A model generated the notes under the pieces. That model was not told where the DNA came from and did no database searches. It saw only the letters and a list, made by a program, of their open reading frames with translations. Below, piece by piece: positions 48,401-58,007 of a stretch of 64,000 bases of DNA. A program made the position numbers and the translations under genes. Location: positions 1-64,000 of the forward strand of contig QCBV01000001.1 of assembly GCA_003279015.1 (NCBI GenBank), in the 5' to 3' direction. Source of the DNA: Prochlorococcus sp. AG-347-J19. GTDB taxonomy: Bacteria; Cyanobacteriota; Cyanobacteriia; PCC-6307; Cyanobiaceae. Each line of letters begins with the position of its first letter. Within the stretch, counting starts at the first letter, position 1.

Positions 48401-49693
48401 ATGACTCTTGACAATAATTTAAAACTGGCTGAACACGCTGTTCTTTCTGTAGAAGAGAGTTTAAGTAAAGTTTTTCAAGAAAGGTCCAATCAGGTTTTCC
48501 AGAAATTAGAAAATATTTTGACAATTTTTAAGGAAGAAAAAGTTTCTACTAATCATTTCAATCAATCTTCTGGTATTGGTCATGATGATATATCTAGAGA
48601 AAAAATTGATGCGGTTTTTGCAAGATTGTTTCTTGCTGAAAAGGCTGCTGTGAGGATGCAATTTGTAAGTGGAACGCATGCAATAAGTTCTGTCTTATTT
48701 GGAATTCTTCGACCTGGGGATGTAATGTTATCTCTTACAGGACAACCATATGACACGTTAGAAGAAGTCATAGGAATAAGGGGAGGAGGAAAAGGCTCAC
48801 TTAAAGATTTTGACATTGAATATAAGCAAATAAATATCTGCGAGAATTTTGATTCTTTTGAAGAAAAAATTGTTCATTCTTTTGAAGAAAATTCATGCAA
48901 ATTAGTATTCATACAAAAAAGTTGTGGATATAGTTGGAGAAAATCTCTTACGAATCATCAGATAAAGAAAATTTGTAGTCTTATTCATTCCCTTGATCCT
49001 AATTGTATATGTTTTGTTGATAACTGTTATGGGGAGCTTGTTGAAGATAGTGAGCCAATTTCTAAAGGGGCAAATATAATTGCTGGATCATTGATTAAAA
49101 ATTTGGGAGGAACAATCGTTCCTACTGGTGGGTACGTTGCAGGAGATGCAGAGTTGGTTGAGATGGCATGTTCTAGATTAACTTCACCAGGTATTGGTTC
49201 TTCTGCAGGAATAAATTTTGGACTAGGAAGATTAATTTTGCAGGGTTTGTTTTTAGCACCACAAATTGTTCACGAATCACTAAAAGGTGCCGATATGGTT
49301 GCAGCAGTCTTTAAAAATTTGGGATTTAAGGTTTTACCAGAGCCAGCAACCTATAGATCTGATCTTATTCAGTCAGTAAGATTGAATAATCCTGATTTGG
49401 TACAAAAAGTTTGTCAATCTTTTCAAAATTCTTCACCAGTAGATTCTTTTCTGAATGTTGTTGCATCATCAATGAATGGATATGATTCAAAATTATTAAT
49501 GGCAGGAGGTACCTTTATTGAAGGTAGTACAAGTGAATTTTCCGCTGATGCCCCTCTAAGAGATCCTTACAATATTTTTGTTCAAGGTGGTTCTCACATA
49601 GCTCACATCAAAATCGCATTAATTCGATTATTATCTGAATTATTAGAGGAAAAATTAATTTCAAAGGATTCTCTACTTCCTTTATCTACTTAA
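48401..49693 (+). CDS. PLP-dependent lyase, methionine gamma-lyase/aluminium-resistance family
   Basis: A 430-residue fold-type I PLP enzyme. SGTHAISSVLFGILRPGD near residue 88, QPYDTLEEVIGIRGG, CFVDNCYGELVE (cofactor Asp/Asn region) and the PLP-binding Lys in IAGSLIKNLGGTIVPTGGYVAG identify the cystathionine-lyase-like family annotated as aluminium resistance. Probable sulfur amino-acid chemistry; substrate unknown. It is spaced 2 bp before gcvH, implying cotranscription with the glycine cleavage genes. Confidence 0.85.
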   Translation: MTLDNNLKLAEHAVLSVEESLSKVFQERSNQVFQKLENILTIFKEEKVSTNHFNQSSGIGHDDISREKIDAVFARLFLAEKAAVRMQFVSGTHAISSVLFGILRPGDVMLSLTGQPYDTLEEVIGIRGGGKGSLKDFDIEYKQINICENFDSFEEKIVHSFEENSCKLVFIQKSCGYSWRKSLTNHQIKKICSLIHSLDPNCICFVDNCYGELVEDSEPISKGANIIAGSLIKNLGGTIVPTGGYVAGDAELVEMACSRLTSPGIGSSAGINFGLGRLILQGLFLAPQIVHESLKGADMVAAVFKNLGFKVLPEPATYRSDLIQSVRLNNPDLVQKVCQSFQNSSPVDSFLNVVASSMNGYDSKLLMAGGTFIEGSTSEFSADAPLRDPYNIFVQGGSHIAHIKIALIRLLSELLEEKLISKDSLLPLST

Positions 49694-49695
49694 TC

Positions 49696-50085
49696 ATGTC
49701 TTACAAGTTTCCAGACAATCTCAATTATGCTGATACTCATGAATATGTCTTGGAAGAAAATGGATTATTCAAAATTGGAGTTAGTGAATTCGCTATAGAT
49801 CAATTGGGAGATATTGTTTTTGTTGAATTAGCTGATGAAGGGGCGACTCTAGAGAAAGGCGAGACTTTTGGAACAATAGAATCAGTTAAGGCCGTCGAGG
49901 AAGTCTATGTGCCTTTTTCAGGGGAAATAGTATCTGTAAATGAAAGTGTTATTGAGAATCCTGAGCTTTTACAGAATGATCCGATTGGAGAAGGTTGGTT
50001 AGTCATTTTGAAACCTGAATTAAAAGCATCAATTGCTGATTTGATGACTTCTGAGGAATATAAATCAAAGGTTATGCCAAATTAA
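49696..50085 (+). CDS. gcvH: Glycine cleavage system H protein
   Basis: GcvH is the lipoyl carrier that shuttles the aminomethyl group between GcvP, GcvT and the L protein. The 129-residue protein has YADTHEYV near the N-terminus and the lipoylation Lys in FGTIESVKAVEEVYVPFSGEI. Length is normal. It lies 2 bp after the PLP lyase and 48 bp before gcvP. Confidence 0.97.
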   Translation: MSYKFPDNLNYADTHEYVLEENGLFKIGVSEFAIDQLGDIVFVELADEGATLEKGETFGTIESVKAVEEVYVPFSGEIVSVNESVIENPELLQNDPIGEGWLVILKPELKASIADLMTSEEYKSKVMPN

Positions 50086-50113
50086 AGCAAAATCTTAGTC
50101 AATAGGCTAAATT

Positions 50114-50127
50114 AAAAAAAAAAAAAA
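50114..50127 (+). repeat. Homopolymeric A14 tract in front of gcvP
   Basis: Fourteen A in a row lie in the 48-bp gcvH-gcvP spacer, ending at the TTG 50128 and 6 bp before ATG 50134. Slippage here would alter the spacing between leader and start codon, not the protein. Confidence 0.9.
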
Positions 50128-50133
50128 TTGGAT

Positions 50134-53043
50134 ATGGAATCCATCGTTAAATCAGATTTATTTATTAATAGACACCTTGGTTTGAGTGATAATGAAGAGC
50201 AGAGAATGCTATCTAAGCTTGGTTTTAAGAATATTGATCAATTTATAGATCAAGTTATTCCTGAAGATATTCAGTTACAAAATAAGTCTTCCGAAATACT
50301 ACCCAGAGGATGTTCAGAAATTGAGGCTTTAAACGAATTAGAAGAGATTGCGAATAAAAATACTAAAATGAGATCACTTATAGGCCTTGGTTATTATGAC
50401 AATCATATGCCTAAAGTAATCCAAAGACATGTTCTTGAAAATCCAAGGTGGTATACGTCTTATACTCCATATCAAGCAGAAATTGCACAAGGAAGATTAG
50501 AAGCTCTATTTAATTTTCAGACTATTGTTTGTGAACTAACAGGATTCCCTGTCGCCAATGCATCTTTATTGGACGAGGGTACTGCTGCAGCAGAAGCCAT
50601 GGCCATGAGTTTTTCCGCAAGAAAAAATAAATCTTCAAAAGTTTACTTAGTGGAGTCAAATGTTTTTGATCATACTTTTAATGTTCTACAAACCAGAGCA
50701 AAACCTTTGGGAATATGCTTAAAACGCTTTACTCAAAGCAACTTTCCTAATCATGATGATGTTTTTGGGATGTTGTTGCAATTGCCTGGTAAAAATGGAC
50801 AATTATATGATCCTACATTCTTAATATCCCAAGCACATAGATCAGAAATTATTGTTACTGCATGTATTGATCCATTAGCACAAGTTTTGATTAAACCAAT
50901 TTCTGAATTTGGTGTTGATGTAGCAGTGGGGAGTATGCAAAGATTTGGTGTTCCAATGGGTTTTGGTGGTCCCCATGCAGCATATTTTGCTTGTAGCGAA
51001 AAATATAAAAGGCTGATACCCGGAAGAATAGTTGGGCAAACTCTATCTAAAAATGGAGAAACGTCACTAAGATTAGCATTGCAAACAAGAGAGCAACATA
51101 TCAGAAGGGAGAAGGCCACTAGTAATATTTGTACTGCTCAATCTTTGTTAGCCATAATTTCTTCTTTTTATGCTATTTATCATGGACCCTCTGGATTAAC
51201 GCAAATTGCTAAGAGATTAGTTGAGTTGAGAATAAATTTAGAATCAAGTTTAGCTGCTTTAGGTTTTGATATTCCTGATGGGATTAGATTCGATAGTGTT
51301 GATGTTTATTCTGAGTACTCCCAGAGGATCCATAATGAAGCTTTAAAAAATGGTTATAACTTAAGAATTTTGCCGTTGGGTTCAACTATTGAAAATTCAA
51401 CTGGCTTTGGGATCTCTTTAGATGAGCTTAGTAATGAAAAAGAAATAAAAGATATTTTGACTTTCATAGCAAACCTCATAGAAAAAGAAGAAGATTTAGA
51501 ACATATAAAATTTGATAAAGAATTTCATCTTGAAAGTTTAGCTTTGAGATCCAGGAAATGGATGCAGCAAGATATATTCACAAATTACCAAAGTGAAACT
51601 GAACTAATGAGATATATATTCCGACTTGCAGAAAAAGATTTTTCTTTGGTGGATGGAATGATGCCATTGGGAAGCTGTACTATGAAGTTAAATTCTGCAG
51701 CAGAGTTAAATCCAGTCTCTTGGGCTAATTTATCATCCATTCATCCTTTTTCCCCGCCAGATCAAACTAAAGGCTATTCAAAAATTATATCTGACCTTGA
51801 AAAATGGATAAGTGAGATTGTTGGTTTAAAATCAGTTTCCTTTCAACCAAATGCAGGCTCTCAAGGAGAGTTTGCAGGTTTATTGGCAATAAATTCTTAT
51901 TTTGAATCAAAAGGCGAATTTTTAAGAAAAAAATGTTTAATTCCTAAAAGTGCTCATGGAACAAATCCTGCTAGTGCAGTTATGGCAGGTTTTGATGTTT
52001 TAACTGTTGAATGTGATGACGAAGGAAATATTGATTTTCAAGATTTGTCCATCAAGGTCAAGAAATTTGATAACCAAATAGGGGCTCTTATGTTGACTTA
52101 TCCCTCTACTCATGGAGTTTTTGAATTACAAATCAGAAAGATATGTGATTTAATTCACTCTGTTGGAGGATTTGTCTATTTAGATGGCGCAAATTTGAAC
52201 GCTCAGGTTGGATTATGCAAACCGGGGAGTTATGGTGTTGATGTCTGTCATTTGAATTTACACAAAACATTCTGTATCCCACATGGAGGTGGTGGTCCAG
52301 GAGTTGGTCCAGTTGCTGCATCAGAAACTTTAAGTCCATTCCTTCCTACTCATTCGTTAATGGACAATAATTTATCTAATAGTTCCAATTACGTATCTTC
52401 TGCTAAGCATGGTAGTGCAAGCATTCTTCCAATAAGCTGGATGTACATAAAAATGGTTGGTCTTAGTGGTTTAAGGAAAGCAACTGCGCATGCAATTTTA
52501 TCTGCAAATTATATTGCGCATTCTTTAAAGCATAAATTCAAAATTCTTTACAAAGGAAAAAATAATTTTGTCGCACATGAATGTATTTTAGATTTTAGAG
52601 ATTTAAAATCCAAAACTGGTTTGAGTGTAAATGATTTAGCTAAACGATTAATAGATTATAGTTTTCATGCCCCAACAATAAGTTGGCCTGTTCCAGAGAC
52701 CATAATGATAGAGCCTACTGAAAGTGAAAGTTTGATTGAATTGGATAGATTCTGTGAGGCTATGCTATTGATTGGAGAAGAAATCAGCGAAATAGAAAAA
52801 AATGTTGAATTAAAGAATAATAATGTAATAAGTAACGCCCCCCATACACTGAAAGAGTTAATTTCTGATAATTGGCATTATCCTTATTCAAAAGAGAAAG
52901 CTTCTTTTCCTTATAAAACTCCAACATCTATTAAGTTTTGGTCTTCAGTTTCTAGGATCAATAATGCATATGGCGATCGCAATTTAATTTGTTCTTGCAA
53001 TATAAATCAAGGAGAGACTTTCGAAGAAAAAAAATGTGCTTAA
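50134..53043 (+). CDS. gcvP: Glycine dehydrogenase (decarboxylating), P protein
   Basis: GcvP decarboxylates glycine with PLP and loads the aminomethyl group on GcvH; in cyanobacteria it serves photorespiratory and one-carbon metabolism. The 969-residue single-chain form contains both halves: residues with RHLGLSDNEEQRML and NPRWYTSYTPYQAEIAQGR in the first, PLGSCTMKLNSAAELNP and the PLP Lys in DVCHLNLHKTFCIPHGGGGPG in the second. ATG 50134 is chosen over TTG 50128. A stem-loop follows the stop codon directly. Confidence 0.97.
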   Translation: MESIVKSDLFINRHLGLSDNEEQRMLSKLGFKNIDQFIDQVIPEDIQLQNKSSEILPRGCSEIEALNELEEIANKNTKMRSLIGLGYYDNHMPKVIQRHVLENPRWYTSYTPYQAEIAQGRLEALFNFQTIVCELTGFPVANASLLDEGTAAAEAMAMSFSARKNKSSKVYLVESNVFDHTFNVLQTRAKPLGICLKRFTQSNFPNHDDVFGMLLQLPGKNGQLYDPTFLISQAHRSEIIVTACIDPLAQVLIKPISEFGVDVAVGSMQRFGVPMGFGGPHAAYFACSEKYKRLIPGRIVGQTLSKNGETSLRLALQTREQHIRREKATSNICTAQSLLAIISSFYAIYHGPSGLTQIAKRLVELRINLESSLAALGFDIPDGIRFDSVDVYSEYSQRIHNEALKNGYNLRILPLGSTIENSTGFGISLDELSNEKEIKDILTFIANLIEKEEDLEHIKFDKEFHLESLALRSRKWMQQDIFTNYQSETELMRYIFRLAEKDFSLVDGMMPLGSCTMKLNSAAELNPVSWANLSSIHPFSPPDQTKGYSKIISDLEKWISEIVGLKSVSFQPNAGSQGEFAGLLAINSYFESKGEFLRKKCLIPKSAHGTNPASAVMAGFDVLTVECDDEGNIDFQDLSIKVKKFDNQIGALMLTYPSTHGVFELQIRKICDLIHSVGGFVYLDGANLNAQVGLCKPGSYGVDVCHLNLHKTFCIPHGGGGPGVGPVAASETLSPFLPTHSLMDNNLSNSSNYVSSAKHGSASILPISWMYIKMVGLSGLRKATAHAILSANYIAHSLKHKFKILYKGKNNFVAHECILDFRDLKSKTGLSVNDLAKRLIDYSFHAPTISWPVPETIMIEPTESESLIELDRFCEAMLLIGEEISEIEKNVELKNNNVISNAPHTLKELISDNWHYPYSKEKASFPYKTPTSIKFWSSVSRINNAYGDRNLICSCNINQGETFEEKKCA

Positions 53044-53064
53044 AGGACTAGCGTCCTTGTATTT
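53043..53064 (+). terminator. Stem-loop after gcvP, candidate terminator
   Basis: A perfect 6-bp stem AAGGAC/GTCCTT with loop TAGC begins on the last base of the gcvP stop codon and is followed by GTATTT. The T-rich tail is interrupted, so it may be a weak terminator or an mRNA-end stabiliser for the lyase-gcvH-gcvP transcript. Confidence 0.5.
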
Positions 53065-53172
53065 ACTTAGTTATTATCAGTGAGAATAAAAATTTAATAT
53101 TTTCTTATAGAATTTTTTTAAATTTTTTTATTACAATATTCGAGCATCAAATTTTTTGGGGTATTTGAAGCT

Positions 53173-53421
53173 ATGACCAAAGATTTTAAATCTGGTAATG
53201 TTAAGCACCTGCCAGTTAAAAATGTAGACTTACCAAATTTTGTCAATAATTTTTCTGGAGATAACTCAACCATTTGTTCCATTGAAGGAACTAATGTTAT
53301 AAGAGTGCCTTTTGGAAAAAAATTCTCAAAGAAAAAAAGGCCTGAAAAGAATCAAAATATCGCTACTCTAATACTGCCTTTAAGTCCTTATAGTAGTCCT
53401 ACTCCTCCACACGTAGCATAA
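53173..53421 (+). CDS. Small hypothetical protein, 82 aa
   Basis: I do not recognise the family. The protein is polar, with a basic central block (PFGKKFSKKKRPEKN) and a Pro/Ser-rich end (LSPYSSPTPPHVA); no membrane segment or signal peptide is evident. It starts at ATG 53173, 129 bp after gcvP, and ends 12 bp before the convergent sqdX stop. The AT-only upstream region and gap-filling position suggest a real gene, but coding evidence is limited. Confidence 0.55.
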   Translation: MTKDFKSGNVKHLPVKNVDLPNFVNNFSGDNSTICSIEGTNVIRVPFGKKFSKKKRPEKNQNIATLILPLSPYSSPTPPHVA

Positions 53422-53433
53422 TTTAAATTAATT

Positions 53434-54567
53434 TTAATTTATTTCTTTGAGAGTATCTGCGTAATAATTTTGTAGTTGTAACGTTGCTTGATTCCAATCC
53501 CATTTTTCTGCTTCGTTACGTGCCTCTTTCCTCATACCTTCTCTTTTATCTTCATTCTCTAGAATTTTTTTTGTCGCTTCAATCAAACTCTGTTCCCCAT
53601 TATCTTTTTCATCAGGATCATATAAACAACCATTAATCCCATCGTTAATAATATCTGGAATCCCTCCCTTGTTGGCTCCGATAACTGGACATCCTGCTGC
53701 CATTGCTTCTAGTAAAACTAACCCAAGTGTTTCTGTACTAGATGGAAATAAAAATATATCTCCTGAGGCATAGGCGCTAGCAAGCTCATCGCCAGATAAA
53801 TATCCTATGAAATTAGTCTTGGTATTTTCGAAGATTTTTTCAAGCTGGTTTCTATATGGTCCGTCACCTACAAGTGCTAGGCAGGCATTAGGGATACTTT
53901 CTAAGACTGGTTTAATTCTTTCAATTTGTTTTTCGGCTGATAATCTTCCTACATAAATCAATAAGTAATTAGCATCATTATATTTCCCAAATAATTTTTT
54001 TCTCATTTTCTCACTTCTCAAATCTGGTCGGAAACTGTAAGTATCTACTCCCCTTTGCCATAGAGCAGTCCTTTGAATACCTTTATCTTTTAACTCATTG
54101 ACCATAGCAGTGGATGTACATAAATTTAACAAGGCTTGATTATGTGCTGCTTTAAGTAATTCCCATAAAAGTGGCTCTAACATACCCATACCGTAATGTT
54201 CTAGATATTTCGGAAGATGTGTATGGTAACTGGCAATTAAGGGAATATTATTAGTTTTCGCCAACCATATGCCACCTAAGCCAAGTACAGCTGGATTAAC
54301 AACATGTATCAAATCTGGGTCAAATTTTTCTAACTTATCCGAGACTGCAGGACCTGGTAAACCAAGCTTCAACTCTGGATATAAGGGTAATGGCATTGCA
54401 GCAACTCCAACTACAGTGGCGCCCATATATGTTTCTGGACACCCCTCTGGACAAAAAATTATAACTTCATCACCATTTTTTATTAAAAATTCAATCGTTT
54501 TAGTCAGTCTTGTGACTATGCCGTCAACTTTAGGTAAAAAAGTTTCAGTAAACAATGCAATTTTCAC
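53434..54567 (-). CDS. sqdX: UDP-sulfoquinovose:DAG sulfoquinovosyltransferase
   Basis: SqdX adds sulfoquinovose to diacylglycerol to make the thylakoid sulfolipid SQDG. This 377-residue GT4 protein has KIALFTETFLPKVDGIVTRLTKTI at the N-terminus, HVVNPAVLGLGG, SYHTHLPKYLEHYG, LIYVGRLSAEKQIE and SSTETLGLVLLEAMAAGCPVIG. It lies 27 bp downstream of sqdB, the preceding pathway step, which settles the assignment over other GT4 enzymes. SQDG replaces phospholipid in low-phosphate oceans. Confidence 0.95.
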   Translation of the reverse strand: MKIALFTETFLPKVDGIVTRLTKTIEFLIKNGDEVIIFCPEGCPETYMGATVVGVAAMPLPLYPELKLGLPGPAVSDKLEKFDPDLIHVVNPAVLGLGGIWLAKTNNIPLIASYHTHLPKYLEHYGMGMLEPLLWELLKAAHNQALLNLCTSTAMVNELKDKGIQRTALWQRGVDTYSFRPDLRSEKMRKKLFGKYNDANYLLIYVGRLSAEKQIERIKPVLESIPNACLALVGDGPYRNQLEKIFENTKTNFIGYLSGDELASAYASGDIFLFPSSTETLGLVLLEAMAAGCPVIGANKGGIPDIINDGINGCLYDPDEKDNGEQSLIEATKKILENEDKREGMRKEARNEAEKWDWNQATLQLQNYYADTLKEIN

Positions 54568-54594
54568 TTTCTTAAGGTAATTATTTCAGAGATT

Positions 54595-55788
54595 TTAATT
54601 AGTCTTTATAGCTTCAGCTTGTTTTTTAGTCCATGATGAAACACAAGGTATGCGCTTAAGATCACATCTATTGGAGTATTTTTTAGCAACTTCAACAACT
54701 TCTTCTAATAAACCATTATCAAGAGTCGTTGGGTTTAAACCTAATTCTATAAAGCATTTATTATCAACAATTAGATCATTTTCTACTGCTTCATTCCTTG
54801 GGTTTGGTAAATAGTTGATATCAGCACCTGTTAAAGACGCAACTTTTTTAGCTAGTTCTCCGACTTGATGACTTTCAGTCATTTGATTAAAGATTTTAAC
54901 TCTTTCTCCAGTTTTTGGAGGATTTTCAAGAGCAAGTTGTACACATTTTACAGAGTCTTTTATATGTATAAAGGCTCTTGTTTGCCCTCCTGTTCCGTGA
55001 ACACTTAATGGATATCCAATTGCAGCTTGCATTAGAAATCTGTTTAGAACAGTTCCATAGTCCCCGTCGTAGTCAAATCGGTTTGTTAATCTAGGATCTT
55101 TTAAAGTTGCTTCTGTATTTGTTCCCCAAACAATGCCTTGATGTAGATCAGTAATCCTTACAAGATCATTTTTGTTGTAGTAAAGAAATAATAATTGATC
55201 TAAAGTTTTGGTCATATGGTAAACACTACCTGGACTTGCAGGGTGTAATATTTCTTCTTCAAAGCGGCTTCCATCTGGTTGTGGAACTTCTACTTTTAGA
55301 TAACCTTCTGGAATTGTTGCACCTCTATGTGATCCATATCCGTAAACTCCCATTGTTCCTAAATGTACAACATGAATATCTAAATTACTCTCTACTATTG
55401 CAGCAAGAAGGTTGTGGGTGCCATTAACATTATTATCTACTGTATATCTTTTGGTAAAACTAGATTTCATCGAGTAAGGCGCAGCTCTTTGTTCTGCAAA
55501 ATGGATCACAGAATCTGGCTTTTCATCAATGAGCAAATTTAGTAATTTTTGATATTGTTTAGAGATATCCATGTTCAGAAATCTCATAGGCTTACCTCCA
55601 ATTTCTTCCCATGCAGAAAGTCGTTCTGTTATAGATGCAATTGGAGTTAAAGATTCTACCTCTAGATCAATATCAATTTTTCTACGACTTAAGTTGTCGA
55701 CAATAATTACATCATGATTTTGCTCTGCTAAATTCACCGCACAAGGCCAACCGCAAAAACCATCTCCACCTAGAATAATAACTTTCAC
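54595..55788 (-). CDS. sqdB: UDP-sulfoquinovose synthase
   Basis: SqdB makes UDP-sulfoquinovose from UDP-glucose and sulfite. The 397-residue SDR protein has the NAD motif ILGGDGFCGWPCAVNLAE, HFAEQRAAPYSM, HLGTMGVYGYGSHRG (active-site Thr), and the Tyr-x-x-x-Lys catalytic pair in SVYHMTKTLDQLL. Length and motifs are typical. sqdX follows; the region upstream (163 bp to thiG) probably holds its promoter. Confidence 0.97.
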   Translation of the reverse strand: MKVIILGGDGFCGWPCAVNLAEQNHDVIIVDNLSRRKIDIDLEVESLTPIASITERLSAWEEIGGKPMRFLNMDISKQYQKLLNLLIDEKPDSVIHFAEQRAAPYSMKSSFTKRYTVDNNVNGTHNLLAAIVESNLDIHVVHLGTMGVYGYGSHRGATIPEGYLKVEVPQPDGSRFEEEILHPASPGSVYHMTKTLDQLLFLYYNKNDLVRITDLHQGIVWGTNTEATLKDPRLTNRFDYDGDYGTVLNRFLMQAAIGYPLSVHGTGGQTRAFIHIKDSVKCVQLALENPPKTGERVKIFNQMTESHQVGELAKKVASLTGADINYLPNPRNEAVENDLIVDNKCFIELGLNPTTLDNGLLEEVVEVAKKYSNRCDLKRIPCVSSWTKKQAEAIKTN

Positions 55789-55900
55789 TCAGAACTCCAG
55801 AATTAATAGATTCAAAATATATTTATTAAATTACTACAGAGTGCTTCCAATTTGCTAAAAAATCTTGAAAATAGTTTCAAATCTTCTTTCTTAATACGAT

Positions 55901-55928
55901 AAATAAAATAACAAGTTCTATTTTATTT
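55901..55928 (-). terminator. AT-only hairpin downstream of thiG
   Basis: AAATAAAATA and TATTTTATTT form a perfect 10-bp inverted repeat around an 8-nt loop. It lies 23 bp beyond the thiG stop. All pairs are A-T and no clean U-tract follows on the minus strand, so a termination role is weak; it may also be part of the sqdB upstream region. Confidence 0.3.
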
Positions 55929-55951
55929 TAAACTTTTTTCAATCAGCATAA

Positions 55952-56746
55952 TTAGATAGATATGCTTTTTTCAGGTGAACTTGCTACTGCAAAATCTTGT
56001 TTTTTAATTCTTCCTGCCAGAAAAGCTTCCCTACCGGCTTTCACACCGTAATTTATCGCTTGAGCCATTAGAGGAGGATTTTCAGCTTTAGCTATTGCAC
56101 TATTGATCAAGACACCATCAGCTCCAATTTCCATAGCTTGAGAAGCTTCACTAGGAACACCAATTCCTGCGTCAATTATTACTGGCACTTTTGCATTCTC
56201 AATAATTATCCTTATATTTGATAAATTTAATAAACCTTGTCCGGAACCTATAGGCGAGCCCAATGGCATTACAGTTGCACAACCTATTTCTTCTAGTCTT
56301 TTTGCAAGAATAGGATCTGCATTGATATAGGGAAGTACAGCAAAACCCTTTTTTATTAAAATTTCGGCTGCTTTAATGGTTTCTATTGGATCTGGTAGCA
56401 AATACTTTTTGTCAGGAATAACTTCTAACTTCACAAAATTATTTCCTTCTTGACCAGATAATTTTGCAAGTTCTCTACCCAAACTTGCTATTCTCACTGC
56501 CTCATCGGAATTGACACAACCAGCTGTATTAGGAAGCATCCAGTATTTTTTCCAGTTGATCTTTTCGAGTAAATTTTCTCCTGTCTGATCATTTTTAATT
56601 CTTCTAACAGCAACGGTTATAATTTCTGCTTCAGAATTTGATAAACTTTCTACCATATCTTGAGTAGATTTGTATTTGCCAGTGCCAACCATTAACCTAC
56701 TGGAAAATTGTTTTCCACCAATTAGTAGAGAAGAATAATTTTCCAT
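55952..56746 (-). CDS. thiG: Thiazole synthase
   Basis: ThiG forms the thiazole ring of thiamine from deoxyxylulose phosphate, ThiS-thiocarboxylate and iminoglycine. The 264-residue TIM-barrel protein shows [12 protein letters not shown] near residue 16, the Schiff-base Lys in [61 protein letters not shown]. The Ycf37-like gene ends 2 bp upstream, so they probably share a transcript. A possible iminoglycine supplier (ThiO-like) lies at 11-12 kb. Confidence 0.96.
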   Translation of the reverse strand: MENYSSLLIGGKQFSSRLMVGTGKYKSTQDMVESLSNSEAEIITVAVRRIKNDQTGENLLEKINWKKYWMLPNTAGCVNSDEAVRIASLGRELAKLSGQEGNNFVKLEVIPDKKYLLPDPIETIKAAEILIKKGFAVLPYINADPILAKRLEEIGCATVMPLGSPIGSGQGLLNLSNIRIIIENAKVPVIIDAGIGVPSEASQAMEIGADGVLINSAIAKAENPPLMAQAINYGVKAGREAFLAGRIKKQDFAVASSPEKSISI

Positions 56747-56748
56747 AA

Positions 56749-57306
56749 TTAGAATCCCTTATCTTTAATACCTTTATAAGGTTGATAATTGTTTCTTTTT
56801 TCTAACTCCTTACTTTTTTTAATTGCTGTTTTGTTTTTTGGATCTATCACCAAAACTTTTTGATAAGTTGCATATGCTAAGTCGTACTCAAGTAAACGTT
56901 GTTGTGCTGATGCGAGGTTATTTAAGGCTATAGGATATTTTGGAAGTGATTTTAATGCAGAATTATAGTGTTTAATTGCTTTCTTATACTCATTTTGAGC
57001 AGCATAAGAGAATCCTAAAGCATTATTTATGATCGCTTTGGCTTCATCAGGTTCATTTTCATAATTTTCAATTGCTTTTAAAAAAGTTTTAGTTGCTTCA
57101 GAATATAGTCTTTTTTTAATCTGAATAGACCCAAATTCATATAATTCTGTAGCTTGAGTAAGAGAATCTAAACCTTTCTGCTCGTATTTTACTAAACTTA
57201 ATTCTTCACTTCTTGTTTTTAGAAATTGTCTGAATACAAAAATAGAAATTATTATTAATACAACAAAAAGAATAATTAAATAAGATTGAAAGGAAGAAAT
57301 TTCCAT
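56749..57306 (-). CDS. Ycf37-like TPR protein (photosystem I assembly)
   Basis: A 185-residue protein with one N-terminal membrane helix (about residues 8-28) and three TPR-like repeats: [43 protein letters not shown], and [23 protein letters not shown]. This layout matches Ycf37 of cyanobacteria and algal plastids, which aids photosystem I stability. Generic TPR proteins are the alternative. It lies between rplT and thiG, with 36 bp and 2 bp gaps. Confidence 0.7.
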   Translation of the reverse strand: MEISSFQSYLIILFVVLIIISIFVFRQFLKTRSEELSLVKYEQKGLDSLTQATELYEFGSIQIKKRLYSEATKTFLKAIENYENEPDEAKAIINNALGFSYAAQNEYKKAIKHYNSALKSLPKYPIALNNLASAQQRLLEYDLAYATYQKVLVIDPKNKTAIKKSKELEKRNNYQPYKGIKDKGF

Positions 57307-57342
57307 TATTTAAATTTACTTTCTTAGATTATATTCTTTTTT

Positions 57343-57690
57343 CTACTTACTAACGGTAGATACAATTTTTTCAAAGCATTTAGGATCGTTTAATGCTAAT
57401 TGAGCAAGCATTTTTCTATTAATGATAATTTCTGAATTTTTCATGCCATTTATCAACTTGCTATAGTTGGTACCATTTATTCTGGCAGATGCATTAATTC
57501 TAGAAATCCAAAGTCTTCTAAAATCTCTTTTTCTTCTTCTTCTATCCCTATAAGCATTACAAAGAGCTTTCATCACTCTTTGATTTGCGGTTCTGAAAAG
57601 ATTTTTGTTGCCGCCTCTAAAACCTTTTGCAAGATTTAAGATTTTGTTTCTCCTTTTTCTGGCTATGTTGCCTCTTTTTACGCGTGCCAT
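57343..57690 (-). CDS. rplT: Ribosomal protein L20
   Basis: L20 is an early 23S rRNA assembly protein. The 115-residue protein begins [17 protein letters not shown] and has [23 protein letters not shown] and [12 protein letters not shown], all typical. It is preceded by rpmI (28 bp gap), the usual L35-L20 pair; infC is not adjacent here. Confidence 0.97.
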   Translation of the reverse strand: MARVKRGNIARKRRNKILNLAKGFRGGNKNLFRTANQRVMKALCNAYRDRRRRKRDFRRLWISRINASARINGTNYSKLINGMKNSEIIINRKMLAQLALNDPKCFEKIVSTVSK

Positions 57691-57718
57691 GAATATTTAA
57701 TAAAAATTGGTTAAAGAT

Positions 57719-57916
57719 TTATGCGTATGGGATCATTAATTTTACATTATCAGCATCTCTTTCATCAACTACGGCTTTTGTTGATAGATGCCTTTTTAAT
57801 TTTGAACTTTTATGATCAAGTAAATGATTATGGAAAGCTCTTCTTCTCATGAATTTACCCGTCGCAGTAGCTTTAAATCTTTTGGCAGCCGATTTACGAG
57901 TTTTTAGTTTAGACAT
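57719..57916 (-). CDS. rpmI: Ribosomal protein L35
   Basis: L35 is a small large-subunit protein. The 65-residue protein begins [21 protein letters not shown] and includes [13 protein letters not shown], typical of the family. It is the first gene of the rpmI-rplT pair. A promoter-like pair of hexamers lies 27-55 bp upstream in the spacer shared with the divergent SpoIID gene. Confidence 0.97.
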   Translation of the reverse strand: MSKLKTRKSAAKRFKATATGKFMRRRAFHNHLLDHKSSKLKRHLSTKAVVDERDADNVKLMIPYA

Positions 57917-57942
57917 TTAAGTCAAATGTGTTTAATTAGGAT

Positions 57943-57971
57943 AATCTAAACCTTTATACGCATAGGTGCAA
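57943..57971 (-). promoter_or_regulatory. Candidate promoter of rpmI-rplT
   Basis: TTGCAC (57966-57971) and TAGATT (57943-57948) are separated by 17 bp, the classical sigma-70 spacing, leaving a leader of roughly 20 nt before the rpmI ATG. Match to consensus is four of six at each box. Position and spacing support it; no transcript data are available. Confidence 0.35.
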
Positions 57972-58007
57972 ATTAAAGTTTGTAATTGATAAGGAAAGTT
58001 CTAACTT

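Noticed and set aside
50751-51119. Antisense ORF of 122 codons inside gcvP
   Set aside because: It lies wholly within a well-supported gcvP reading frame with no signals of its own.
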